The notes below the pieces were generated by a model. The model searched no databases. It had not been told where the DNA came from and was given only the letters and a program-made list of their open reading frames with translations. This document shows positions 1 through 8,328 of a stretch of 64,000 bases of DNA, piece after piece (the stretch's first letter is position 1; every line of letters starts with the position of its first letter). The stretch comes from UBA5796 sp040752455 (GTDB lineage Bacteria > Chloroflexota > Anaerolineae > Anaerolineales > Villigracilaceae). The translations under genes were made by a program, and so were the position numbers. Location: contig JBMOMN010000008.1 in NCBI GenBank assembly GCA_049324115.1, forward strand, positions 83,445 to 147,444, written 5' to 3'.

Positions 1-2942
1 CCGGCCATTTCGGCCAGGGCCGTCAGGATGCGGATCTCGGTCTCCGTAAAGTCCCGCGCTTGCAGCAATCCCACGTGCAGAACGCCGACGATCTGGTCTT
101 CCTGGGCGATGAGTGGGAGCGAAATATTGCTGCGCACGTCCCGGACCCGCGCCGATTCCTCGGGAGGGATCCGGGCGATTGGGTCGTTGCGCAGGTCGCG
201 GGTGATGTAGTTTCGACGGGTGGTGGCCACGTAGCCGGTGATGCCCTCGTCCGGCCGATGACGGATGACGCTATCGGCCTGCGAGCCTGAACGGATCCCG
301 CCCTCCACGTGATACCACCCGAAAGAGACGAAGTCGCCGGTTTTCTGGTCCAGCAGGTAGATCGAGCCGATCGTGCCGTTCACAGCTTGCACCGCCTGGC
401 GCACCAGGATGGGAACCATTTCGGCCACGGTGGTGGCGGCGCGCAAGGAGGTGGAGACGGAAACCAGTATTTCCAGCTCTTCGGCGTGGCGCTTCAGAGC
501 TTCTTCCGCTTGCTTGCACTCGGTCACGTCACGGGTGATGCTGCCGGCTTTGAAGCCTTTTTCGGTGGGGATGGAGAAAATGATCGTCTGGACGAACCGC
601 AAACTCCCATCCGGGCGCTGGATGGTGCTTTCGGATAACTTGTCCAGCCAGGGGGCCTGCCCGCTTTTGTAGAAATCCTGGATCATGGCCTGGACAAAGG
701 CGCGTTTTTCCGGGGTCCGGCTCTCTGTGGGCGCGGCCCGCATCTGCACCTCCCAGAGAGGCTGCTCCAGGACTTCCTCCCGCGACAGGCCGGTGATCTG
801 CTCCTCGCCCTTGTTCCACTCGATGACGTAACCCTCTTCGTCGGTCAAAACGATCCCGTCCACCGACTGCTCGACGATGTTGCGGAATTTCGCTTCGCTT
901 TCGCGCAATTCTTTTTCGGCCTGTTTGCGTTCGGAGATGTCGCGATAGTTGATGACCACGCCCGCGATGTGCGGATCGTGCAACAGGTTATGGCCGGTCA
1001 CCTCGTAGTGGCCCCAGCTCCCGTCCCGGCGTTGGAGGCGGTATTCCATCGTGACGATCGCTCCGGGCGTCTGCGTCCCTTCCTGGAAAGCTTTTTGCAT
1101 GGCAGGCAGGTCCTCCGGGTGAATGTAGTTGAAAGCGCTCTGGCCAATCGATTCTTCGATCGTATGCCCGGTCAGCCGCTTTTCCGCCGGAGCCATGTAG
1201 CGGAAATTTCCCCCCGCGTCGAGGATGGCCACGCCCTCGGCGGCATTTTCGATCACCGCCCTGAAATAGGCTTCACGCTCTTCCAGCCTCTCGAACAGGC
1301 TGGCATTGGAGATGGCTGAAGCTGCCATCGAGGCGAACCCTTTGAGCAGGTCCAGATCGGCCGGGGTGAAGGGATGGGTCTCCCCCGTCCGCTGGACGCT
1401 CATCACGCCGAGCAGGCGCTGGCGCTCTTGCAGCGGGGCGAACATCATCGCTTGCTGGAAGTGATCCAGGCCGGGGACGTGGAAAGTGCGCGGATCGCCC
1501 AGGGTATCGTTGACGATCTCGGCTTCGCCGCGCCGGGCCACGTCACCGATCATCCCCTGTCCCAGTTTGAGTTTCAGGCCGAGGATCAGTTCAGCCTGCT
1601 CTTCCAGGGCCAGGACGCAACGCAGGGTCTCCCCGTCCGGTTCGAGCAGGAAGATGCGGCAGCCGGCCGCGAAGAGTTTGTGGGCGTGTTCCCCGATGGT
1701 CTGCAAGGTGCTTTCCAGGTCGAGGGTATTGAGCGCCAGGGAGGTTTCCAGCAGGGCGGCGGTCTCGTCGGCGCGGCGCTGGGTCTCGGTGAACAATTGC
1801 GCATTTTCGATGATATTCCCGGCCTGGGCGGCCATGGCCTGGGTCAGATCTTTCTCAGCCTGGGTGAACTCGCGCCGGCGGCGGCTTTCCCAGATCTCCG
1901 CATCACCCAATAACATTCCATGGGACATGATCGGGACGAACAGCATGGATTCGATTTCATATTCCTTGAACTGCCTGACTTCTCCTTCTGAAAGGGTCTC
2001 ATCGTCTTTTTGAAGGGTGATGTTCTTCCCGTTCAAAATGGCTTTTGAGATGGCGGGGAAATCGTCCAGAGGATACACATTTCCCACGTCCGATTTGCGT
2101 TCGGCAGGCCTGGCAGAGTCGCTCCAAAACTCGGCGAGCACCGTATAGGTGGCCTGTTCCTGGTTGATTGCCACGATATAACAACTGGTGGCATCCAGCG
2201 CCTCGGTGACGTGACGGGCAAGGGTTTTGAGCAAGGTATGGGCGTCCGTCATGCTGGCGGCCATATCCTGCATGGCGGCGTACAGGCGCTCCAGTTCGTT
2301 GGCCTTTGCCCGCGTCTGCGACAGGCTCTCACCAAAAGCGCGCAGGAGGTAAGTGATGGAGATCAACCCGGCGATGCCCAGGATGAGGAAAACGATTCCG
2401 CCGCTTGACCAGGCCCCGGCGTCCGTGGAATTGATCTGGCGTTCGGCCGGGACCACGATCACTTCCCGGACCTGGAGCCAGCCCAACGTCACGAGCGTTG
2501 CCATGCTCAGGGCGAGCGCCGCCGAACTGAATCGCGCATCGAAGAAGACCGCGGAAAGGATGACGAACGCGAACAGGAAGACCCGCCCGTCTCCGCTCAG
2601 GGAGGAGAGCACCAGGCCGATGGTCCCAAGCGCATAAAAAACAAAGAGCAAGACCCCGGCGCGCAGCTTGTATCCCAGCCTGCGAATGAAAGTGATCATG
2701 ATGACCAGCGCCGTCACCAGGACGTAGGCGCCGATGGTGGCGAGGGCCATCCCGAGCGGGTTTTTGTGCAGGCCCATCTCGGTCCGATAGGTTTCGATAA
2801 CGTTGTTGATCCCTCCTGCCAGGGCGAACATCCAGATGACCAGGATGCCGCGCAGGATACCGTCCAGGACGCGGGTACGCCACTCGAGCAGATCGAGCGC
2901 CATTGGCGGGTTGGATACACTGAACAACTTAAGGAAGAACAT
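1..2942 (-). CDS. Membrane-anchored multi-domain GAF/PAS sensor protein (partial, C-terminus beyond window)
   Basis: About 980 codons stay open from ATG 2942 to the window edge with no stop, so the C-terminus is missing. Residues 30-200 contain about five hydrophobic segments, followed by a helical linker. After that I read GAF (about 228-385), GAF (400-545), PAS (555-680), PAS (685-810) and GAF (815 to the edge). The PAS blocks end in the usual RDISERKQAE and RDVTECKQAE linkers. This is a membrane-tethered sensor of small molecules or redox state. The first GAF shares the motifs ERKSD and EIW with the HD-GYP sensor at 12013-15006, so the two are probably paralogues. The output domain is outside the window; HD-GYP is a guess from the paralogue. 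Confidence 0.85.
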   Translation of the reverse strand, partial: MFFLKLFSVSNPPMALDLLEWRTRVLDGILRGILVIWMFALAGGINNVIETYRTEMGLHKNPLGMALATIGAYVLVTALVIMITFIRRLGYKLRAGVLLFVFYALGTIGLVLSSLSGDGRVFLFAFVILSAVFFDARFSSAALALSMATLVTLGWLQVREVIVVPAERQINSTDAGAWSSGGIVFLILGIAGLISITYLLRAFGESLSQTRAKANELERLYAAMQDMAASMTDAHTLLKTLARHVTEALDATSCYIVAINQEQATYTVLAEFWSDSARPAERKSDVGNVYPLDDFPAISKAILNGKNITLQKDDETLSEGEVRQFKEYEIESMLFVPIMSHGMLLGDAEIWESRRRREFTQAEKDLTQAMAAQAGNIIENAQLFTETQRRADETAALLETSLALNTLDLESTLQTIGEHAHKLFAAGCRIFLLEPDGETLRCVLALEEQAELILGLKLKLGQGMIGDVARRGEAEIVNDTLGDPRTFHVPGLDHFQQAMMFAPLQERQRLLGVMSVQRTGETHPFTPADLDLLKGFASMAASAISNASLFERLEEREAYFRAVIENAAEGVAILDAGGNFRYMAPAEKRLTGHTIEESIGQSAFNYIHPEDLPAMQKAFQEGTQTPGAIVTMEYRLQRRDGSWGHYEVTGHNLLHDPHIAGVVINYRDISERKQAEKELRESEAKFRNIVEQSVDGIVLTDEEGYVIEWNKGEEQITGLSREEVLEQPLWEVQMRAAPTESRTPEKRAFVQAMIQDFYKSGQAPWLDKLSESTIQRPDGSLRFVQTIIFSIPTEKGFKAGSITRDVTECKQAEEALKRHAEELEILVSVSTSLRAATTVAEMVPILVRQAVQAVNGTIGSIYLLDQKTGDFVSFGWYHVEGGIRSGSQADSVIRHRPDEGITGYVATTRRNYITRDLRNDPIARIPPEESARVRDVRSNISLPLIAQEDQIVGVLHVGLLQARDFTETEIRILTALAEMA

Positions 2943-3182
2943 TGTCAATCTCCAATGCGTGGTTTTCGAAACCGCTGACAGCTTTGGGGGCGATGCCAAT
3001 CCAGGATGCCATTCCATTCTGATAAGCGGCTTTTCCGGTCGAGTTGCCTCCCAAAATGAAATGGTGAAGCGACTTCCTGATCCATCAACAGGAAAAGGCA
3101 ACCGCTTTCCGGGACATTACCGGCTGGAATTGTTACAGCAACGCCCCAATTCGATTTCTGCAATGAGTTAGTGCCAGACAAG

Positions 3183-3256
3183 ATTATATAATACCCAGGC
3201 TCCAAATTGCCCTTCTTTGTTTATCAAATGGCGCAATTTAAGATCGCCTGGGTTAG
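3183..3256. repeat. Imperfect palindromic repeat, copy 1 (ACCCAGGC...GCCTGGGT family)
   Basis: Arms TACCCAGGC (3192-3200) and CGCCTGGGTT (3245-3254) flank an inner pair AAATTGC/GCAATTT. A second copy with the same outer TATATAATACCCA and inner GCGCAATTT words lies at 15809-15883. The rest of the 2943-3348 gap between the divergent genes holds no ORF I would support. Confidence 0.7.
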
Positions 3257-3280
3257 TGCAATAAAGTGCGTTAGAGGTCG

Positions 3281-3309
3281 TGTACAAATCCGCCTCCGGC
3301 CTGTATACT
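3281..3309 (+). promoter_or_regulatory. Candidate sigma70-type promoter for the 3349 membrane gene
   Basis: TGTACA at 3281-3286 and TATACT at 3304-3309 are separated by 17 nt, with the start codon 40 nt downstream. The match to the sigma70 consensus is moderate. Confidence 0.5.
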
Positions 3310-3348
3310 GAAACTGGCTGTTTGATTCCACTCACAAGGAGAACGCAA

Positions 3349-4143
3349 ATGAAACATAATTCAAAAGCGGGTGCTGTACTGGCCGTGGTGGGCATCATCA
3401 CCGGGCTGCTGGCTTACTACATCCTGGCGGCGCAATACAACCTGGTGATCGACTCGAAGACGGCCGCCGGGCGGCTGGACGAGGTCGCCTCGGTCAAGAT
3501 GGTCTTTCCGCTGTTGGGCTGGCTGGGGACGGCTGCCGGGGCGCTCTGGGCCGCGGTGCTCTACGGGTTCGTCCACAAACAGGATTGGGCCTGGTTCTGG
3601 GGCGCGGTCGCGGCGACGCTCCAACTGTTGGCCGGGTTCTTCCCCGCCATCCCTGCCATGGACAGCCACCTGCCCACCCCAACCCTGATCGTCTTCGGGT
3701 TGGCGCTGGTGCTGTGGTTCGGGATGCTGTTGGTCGGCGGCGTAAATCGAAAAATCGTCTGGTTCACGTTCACGGCCGGGCTGGCCTTCGTGCTGACGTT
3801 CATTGACGGTGTTGCCCCGATCGCCAAGTTCCAGACCTCGAAGGGTGACAGTTTCTGGAACGGTCTTTACATGATGTCCCAGCAGATCAACTGGTGGGGA
3901 TCGGCGGCCTGGGCGGTTTTCATCTTCGCCGTGCTCAAACGTAAGTCCTGGGCGCTCCCGCTGGGAATCTTTGCCGGGGCGATGGCGATGATTGGCGGAT
4001 ATCCGCTGGGCATTTACAATGCGTTCTTCGAGGTGCATCGTTTCTCGATGTTCCTGCCCGCGCCGCTGCTCAGCACCGGACTGGTCATCTACCTGTTGCT
4101 GCCGGGCACGCGCAAAATGCTGGACGCGTGGATCGCCTCCTGA
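3349..4143 (+). CDS. Polytopic membrane protein of unknown function
   Basis: 264 residues. ATG 3349 is preferred over upstream in-frame starts because AAGGAG lies 8 nt before it. The protein is almost entirely hydrophobic, with about eight predicted membrane helices and short charged loops (KRKS near residue 201). I do not recognise the family. It is the first gene of a same-strand run of membrane genes ending at 8934, but a separate CRP/FNR-type promoter follows it, so it may be transcribed on its own. A role connected with the membrane redox-like cluster is only inferred from position. Confidence 0.75.
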   Translation: MKHNSKAGAVLAVVGIITGLLAYYILAAQYNLVIDSKTAAGRLDEVASVKMVFPLLGWLGTAAGALWAAVLYGFVHKQDWAWFWGAVAATLQLLAGFFPAIPAMDSHLPTPTLIVFGLALVLWFGMLLVGGVNRKIVWFTFTAGLAFVLTFIDGVAPIAKFQTSKGDSFWNGLYMMSQQINWWGSAAWAVFIFAVLKRKSWALPLGIFAGAMAMIGGYPLGIYNAFFEVHRFSMFLPAPLLSTGLVIYLLLPGTRKMLDAWIAS

Positions 4144-4165
4144 GGACGAGCGCGATGCGGAAAAA

Positions 4166-4181
4166 TGTGATATTTATCACA
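4166..4181 (+). promoter_or_regulatory. CRP/FNR-family operator in class II position
   Basis: TGTGATATTTATCACA is a perfect palindrome matching the CRP form TGTGA-N6-TCACA, and it also contains the FNR-like core TGAT-N4-ATCA. A -10-like GATAAT lies at 4203-4208. With a start about 7 nt after it, the operator centre falls near -41.5, the classical class II activation position. It precedes the gene at 4252 and probably the genes after it. Confidence 0.65.
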
Positions 4182-4251
4182 GAACGCCGGGAGAGAATCT
4201 TCGATAATAGAGTTGGCTTCATATTCCAACCCTATCAAAAGGAGATTGCAC

Positions 4252-4863
4252 ATGAACTGGTTCGATCGTATCGTTCTGCTGCTCACCGGCTTGGTGGCAG
4301 CCTACCTGGTCTGGCGCTTCTGGTCACGCTATAGCAAAGACAAGAAACTCTTCGACCTGTACTACATTATGGGGTTTGCGGTGCTGTTCGTCTCGGGGGT
4401 GCTGCTCATCCTGATGGGCTACGGCATCCTGGGTTCGCCCTTCGTGCTGACCGTCGCCAGCCTGATCCCGCTGGGGATTTCGATGGGCGTCGCCGAGCAG
4501 TATTACCCCGGCTGGAAGAAAGCCTTCAAATGGTTCGCCCTGGTCGGCTTCCTGGCGATTGCCGCCTCCAGTTTTGCAGGCTGGGAGCTTGTCCGCAAGA
4601 TCTCGGTCCCGCTCTTTCACGGCGTGGCCGGACTGGTGATCTTCTTAGGCCCATTCTTCGCCAAAGACGCCGCCAAAGGCTTCGGGTGGGTCGGCATCGG
4701 CGGCATGTTGATCGGCCTGGGCGGGATCGCGCTGGCCTTCCTGTCGGTGGGCGCGCAGTTGTTGTTCTTCAGCCAGGCGTTCGTCCTGTTGATCCTGTCA
4801 CCCCTGCTGTTGCTCATGACCCTGGCCTTCGCGTTCGGGTTTGTGAAGGACATCGGGAGGTAG
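4252..4863 (+). CDS. Small six-helix membrane protein (paralogue of the 8329-8934 product)
   Basis: 203 residues. ATG 4252 follows AAAAGGAGATTGCAC, a good ribosome binding site. I count about six membrane segments. The C-terminal half carries a glycine-rich helix (GIGGMLIGLGGIALAFL) that aligns with GLGGAMIGLGGLLLSFL in the product of 8329-8934, so the two are paralogues bracketing the cluster. No enzyme motif is visible and I do not recognise the family. It sits directly behind the CRP/FNR-type site at 4166-4181. A role as an accessory subunit of the neighbouring 12-helix protein is inference. Confidence 0.75.
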   Translation: MNWFDRIVLLLTGLVAAYLVWRFWSRYSKDKKLFDLYYIMGFAVLFVSGVLLILMGYGILGSPFVLTVASLIPLGISMGVAEQYYPGWKKAFKWFALVGFLAIAASSFAGWELVRKISVPLFHGVAGLVIFLGPFFAKDAAKGFGWVGIGGMLIGLGGIALAFLSVGAQLLFFSQAFVLLILSPLLLLMTLAFAFGFVKDIGR

Positions 4864-4865
4864 GT

Positions 4866-4916
4866 CCCCCTCCCTCACCCCAACCCCTCTCCCAAACATG
4901 GGAGAGGGGCCAATGG
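4866..4916. repeat. GC-rich palindromic repeat, family A (intergenic copy)
   Basis: CCCCTCTCCC and GGGAGAGGGG arms flank a short loop, with a CCTCACCCC-type flank. Other copies lie near 5392, 22896, 24431, 28506, 56132 and 58905. Confidence 0.8.
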
Positions 4917-4923
4917 AGACTCT

Positions 4924-6429
4924 ATGCAATTCATCAAAACCCGCTTCAACTATCTCTTCGGCTCAACCAAGGGTCTGGTCCTGGTCGCGATTGCAATGAT
5001 CGGGATGGTCACCGCCATTTGGGGTATGCTCTCGGGGCCGATGGCCGAGATGGGCGTGCGCGAGGTGGTCATCAAACTCCTCGGCATGGACATCGTCCAA
5101 TCGGAGCGCGAAGGACGGATCATCATCCTGTACCACTCGATTGCCATAGCCGTCATTGCCATCGAGACTTACATGGTCACCGGCCTGCTGAAGATGAAAC
5201 CCTTCTTCAAAACCGCCATCAACGCTGTGATCACGGTCGGCTACCTGCTGACGATGGTCTTCGGGATGGGATTCGCTTATTTCGGCCACAACTGGGCCTT
5301 CCACGGGCTGTTCATCACCGGGCTGTCGCTGGTCTTCTTCGCCGGCGTGATGCTGGTCATCGCCCTCTGGCCGTGGAATCCTGAGTTCAGGTTTTCCCCT
5401 CTCCCTTCAGGGAGAGGGGCCAGGGGTGAGGGGGACTACGCCCACACCAAAGGCGGGATTGACCTGGAGCGGGCGGCTTTCTTCGCCACCGCTCTGACCA
5501 CCGTGATCTCGGCCCTGTTCGGGGCGGTCCCCGGCTCGTTCTACGGTCACGGCTTCGAGACCTTCCTGGCCGAGAATGTCATCCGCTACCCGCACAAAAC
5601 CGTGATGGAATATTCGGTCATCGGCCACCTGCACATCATGTTGGCCCTGATCGGGATCATGATCACGCTCATCATCGGGCGCTGGCTCAATTTCAAGGGC
5701 ATCCTGCACAAGGTTGCCATGCCGCTGATGATCCTGGGCACGGTCGTGCTTAATCTGGGCGTTTGGGGCGTGGTCACGCCGCTCGAGCCGGTGGCCCACA
5801 TGATCATCTACGTCGGCGCGACGCCGTCCATGTTCGCGGCGCTGCTGCTGCTGATCTGGAGCTGGGGCAAACTCGCTCGCGAGGGGACAGCCCACATCCA
5901 GAAACCCAATTTCCTGCAAAAACTCGCCGCCCTGGTGCGCGACCCGCTCAAGTTCGGCCCAACCTGGCAAATGCTCTTCATGAACTTCACCACCAGTGGG
6001 ATCGGCATTTTCATGGCGATCAAACTCGACGATATCTTTCGGGTCTGGCCGGCCCGCGAAGAGCGCATCGAACTGACCGGCCACTGGCACGCCCTCTCGG
6101 CCATCATCGCCACCATCATCCTGCTCTACTACGGCGACATGCTCGGACTGAAAGGCAAGGTCCGTCAGCTATACGGCTGGGCCATCCTCATCTTGTCGGA
6201 TATCGCCCTGGCGGCGGTGACGGTTTTCGAGATGAAACGGTTGTTCATCAGCGAGGCCGTCCAGCAGCCGCTGGTCAATGCCTTGATGTACGCCATTGAC
6301 TTCGGCCTGGGGATGCTGCTGGTGCTGCTGGCTGTGGTCATGGTCTGGCGGCTGGTGGATCTGTTCAAACCCAAAGGCAGGTGGACGGAAGAAATGGATC
6401 ACGAACTCTCGCAGGAGGTAAACCGATGA
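4924..6429 (+). CDS. 12-helix, histidine-rich membrane protein; possible divergent heme-copper-oxidase-like subunit
   Basis: 501 residues with about twelve predicted membrane helices. Histidines fall inside helices: H71 in helix 2, H122/H127 around helix 4, H235 and H237 (GHLH) in helix 6, H292 in helix 8, H387 and H389 (GHWH) in helix 10. Heme-copper oxidase subunit I also has 12 helices, with a His in helix 2 and an HxH in helix 10 as heme ligands. The CuB set of that family (one His in helix 6, HH in helix 7) is not present as such. A heme-binding redox protein is therefore suggested, not shown. Residues about 156-170 come from an in-frame copy of repeat family A, in the loop between helices 4 and 5. 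A heme O synthase-like gene lies 1.0 kb downstream. Confidence 0.7.
   Translation: MQFIKTRFNYLFGSTKGLVLVAIAMIGMVTAIWGMLSGPMAEMGVREVVIKLLGMDIVQSEREGRIIILYHSIAIAVIAIETYMVTGLLKMKPFFKTAINAVITVGYLLTMVFGMGFAYFGHNWAFHGLFITGLSLVFFAGVMLVIALWPWNPEFRFSPLPSGRGARGEGDYAHTKGGIDLERAAFFATALTTVISALFGAVPGSFYGHGFETFLAENVIRYPHKTVMEYSVIGHLHIMLALIGIMITLIIGRWLNFKGILHKVAMPLMILGTVVLNLGVWGVVTPLEPVAHMIIYVGATPSMFAALLLLIWSWGKLAREGTAHIQKPNFLQKLAALVRDPLKFGPTWQMLFMNFTTSGIGIFMAIKLDDIFRVWPAREERIELTGHWHALSAIIATIILLYYGDMLGLKGKVRQLYGWAILILSDIALAAVTVFEMKRLFISEAVQQPLVNALMYAIDFGLGMLLVLLAVVMVWRLVDLFKPKGRWTEEMDHELSQEVNR
5392..5437. repeat. Family A palindrome inserted in frame in the 12-helix protein gene
   Basis: CCCCTCTCCC TTCA GGGAGAGGGG followed by CCAGGGGTGAGGG lies inside the reading frame and encodes FSPLPSGRGARGEG. 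The frame is kept, and the insert falls in a predicted loop after helix 4. Confidence 0.85.
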
Positions 6430-7388
6430 AGCACATCACACCTATGTCATTGCGAGGAGGGCATTCTTCCCGACGAAGCAATTCCCCCTCCAATGGCAGA
6501 TTGCTTCGGGCTGCCGCCCTCGCAATGACGCTTGTCATCCTGGCCTCCTGCGTCCCGGTTGACCTGAACGCCCCGATGCCCACCTTCGACACCGGGATTG
6601 ATCCCGATACCTGGGCACAAGTCCCGGCGGGAGAGTTTTTCTACGGCCAGCACGAAGACCTCGAAACCACCGACGCCTACGAGATCATGGTCACGGACGT
6701 GACCGTCAGCCAGTATGCAGCTTTCTTGAACGCGGCCCAGGCCGACGGGTCCGTGAAGATCGTGGACGGGAAAGTCGTCGGCTATTACCCCGGCGACGTG
6801 TTCCGCGGCGTCAAGCACGAGGAAGAGATCAAAGCCGGGGACTGGCTGTATATCCCCCTCGACGACCCGGCGCAGAGAATCAAATTCAACGGGACCCGCT
6901 TCACGGTCCAGGAAGGATACGAAAACCATCCGATGACGATGGTCAGTTGGTTCGGGGCCTGGGGTTACTGCGGGTACTATGGCTGGCGGCTGCCGACCGA
7001 AATGGAATGGGAGAAGGCCGCCCGTGGTTCGGATGCGCGTCCCCTCCCCTGGGGTGACGAGATCGTCCGCGAGAACGCCAACTTCTACGCCAGTCGCGAC
7101 CCGTTCGAGGATATGGGTTCGTTCGGCTCGCGCACCAGCCCGGTCGGGTTCTATAACGGCAAGACGTATGACGGTTTTCAAACCGTTAACTCGGCCTCGC
7201 CCTTCGGCCTGTACGACATGGCCGGGAACGTCTGGCAGTGGACGGGCGACGTGTACGAAGGGATGCACTACCGCTTCCTGCGCGGCGGCTCGAAGGACAC
7301 CTACGACATGGACCTGCGGGTCTGGGTGCGCAACAACGCCACGCCGACCTACGTCAGTCCCGGCGCGGGGTTCAGGTGTGTGAGGTAA
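6426..7388 (+). CDS. SUMF1/FGE-fold lipoprotein
   Basis: 320 residues. ATG 6426 follows GCAGGAGGTAAACCG. A signal peptide ends in the lipobox LASC (Cys42), so the protein should be lipid-anchored outside the membrane. From about residue 60 it has the SUMF1 (formylglycine-generating enzyme) fold: GEFFYG, WFGAWGYCGYYGWRLPTE, EMEWEKAARG, PFGLYDMAGNVWQWT, FLRGGS and a terminal GFRCVR. The paired active-site cysteines of true formylglycine-generating enzymes are absent from the R..R region, so it is probably a binding or accessory member of the fold, like NirV beside nirK. Most of the signal peptide is encoded by a dispersed repeat (6447-6533). Confidence 0.85.
   Translation: MKHITPMSLRGGHSSRRSNSPSNGRLLRAAALAMTLVILASCVPVDLNAPMPTFDTGIDPDTWAQVPAGEFFYGQHEDLETTDAYEIMVTDVTVSQYAAFLNAAQADGSVKIVDGKVVGYYPGDVFRGVKHEEEIKAGDWLYIPLDDPAQRIKFNGTRFTVQEGYENHPMTMVSWFGAWGYCGYYGWRLPTEMEWEKAARGSDARPLPWGDEIVRENANFYASRDPFEDMGSFGSRTSPVGFYNGKTYDGFQTVNSASPFGLYDMAGNVWQWTGDVYEGMHYRFLRGGSKDTYDMDLRVWVRNNATPTYVSPGAGFRCVR
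6447..6533. repeat. Family C palindrome (GTCATTGCGAG...CTCGCAATGAC) forming the signal-peptide coding region
   Basis: TGTCATTGCGAGGAGGG at the left and CCGCCCTCGCAATGACG at the right are inverted arms, with AGCAATTC and AGATTGCTTCG inside. A related intergenic copy lies at 47747-47888. Here the element supplies the Arg/Ser-rich n-region and the start of the hydrophobic core of the lipoprotein signal. Confidence 0.8.
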
Positions 7389-7465
7389 AATGGAGAGAAT
7401 AGAGATTAGAGAATGGAGAGTAGTTACTGTTCTCTGGTCTCTAATTATCTACTCTCTGCCTTAGG
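7389..7465. repeat. Heptad-periodic palindrome between the SUMF1 and prenyltransferase genes
   Basis: The left arm repeats words such as AGAGAAT/AGAGATT every 7 nt and the right arm repeats TCTCT-containing words, giving a long imperfect inverted repeat. It ends just before the AGGAG of the next gene. Confidence 0.65.
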
Positions 7466-7472
7466 AGTACGC

Positions 7473-8324
7473 ATGAAAACCGTCACCGCCAAATTCCGCC
7501 TTTACTGGCCGCTGGTCAAAGGGCTGCAGACCGGCTTGCTGCTGGCAACCGGCATCGCGGGCTGTATGAGCGCCCACACCCGCCCCGACGCCCTGGTCCT
7601 GCTCATGCTGGCGGGCAGCCTGTTCCTGTCCATCAGCGGCTCGACCGTGCTCAACATGTGGTGGGACCGCGACATAGACGCCAGGATGCGGCGCACCCAG
7701 AAACGCCCCACCACCGACGGGTCGGTCACGCCGAACGAAGTGCTGCGCCTGGGGCTGGCGCTGTCGGTACTGGGCGTGGGCTGGGCGGTAGCTGTGGACG
7801 CGCTTTTCGGTTTGGTGGTATTCGCCGGGCTGTTCTTCGACGTGGTGGTTTACAGCATCTGGCTCAAGCGCCGCACCTGCTGGGGAATCGTCTGGGGCGG
7901 GGTTTCGGGAGCCATGCCCATCCTGGCCGGGCGGGTGCTGGCCGTCGGGCAGATCGAAATCATCGGCTTGCTGCTGGCCGCGGCCGTGCTGTTCTGGATC
8001 CCCACCCACACCCTCACCTTCAGCATTAAGTTCCAGGGCGACTACAACGCCGCGGGCGTGCCGACCTTCCCCTCCACCTATGGCCTGGAGACCACCCGGG
8101 CCATGATCGCCCTCTCGTCCATCATTGCCGCGTCCAGCATCGGCGTGGCGGGCGTGATGATCGGCGTCCAGGCGGGCATCCTGCGCCTGCTGGTCGTGCT
8201 TTCGATGGGGCTGTTGCTGCTCTCCTTCGCCACCATCTTCCGTCCCTCCGAGCAGGTCAATTTCAGCCTGTTCAAATACGCCTCGCTCTACATGCTGGCG
8301 TCCATGATCTTGCTCTCGATCTGA
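7473..8324 (+). CDS. UbiA-family prenyltransferase, heme O synthase-like
   Basis: 283 residues. ATG 7473 follows TTAGGAGTACGC. The first Asp-rich motif NMWWDRDIDARMRRTQKRP is that of CtaB-type heme O synthase, which farnesylates protoheme IX for heme-copper oxidases. KRRT and WIPTHTLTFSIKFQGDYNAAG occupy the places of the CtaB motifs ending in a Trp-x-x-Pro-His and EDY.xAG. About eight membrane helices are predicted. It is not certain that heme is the substrate, because other UbiA enzymes prenylate quinone or lipid headgroups. Its place beside the histidine-rich 12-helix protein supports a heme-modifying role. Confidence 0.8.
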   Translation: MKTVTAKFRLYWPLVKGLQTGLLLATGIAGCMSAHTRPDALVLLMLAGSLFLSISGSTVLNMWWDRDIDARMRRTQKRPTTDGSVTPNEVLRLGLALSVLGVGWAVAVDALFGLVVFAGLFFDVVVYSIWLKRRTCWGIVWGGVSGAMPILAGRVLAVGQIEIIGLLLAAAVLFWIPTHTLTFSIKFQGDYNAAGVPTFPSTYGLETTRAMIALSSIIAASSIGVAGVMIGVQAGILRLLVVLSMGLLLLSFATIFRPSEQVNFSLFKYASLYMLASMILLSI

Positions 8325-8328
8325 TACG

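Noticed and set aside
6426..7388. A catalytic formylglycine-generating enzyme
   Set aside because: The fold motifs are present but the paired active-site cysteines are missing, and no sulfatase gene is nearby.
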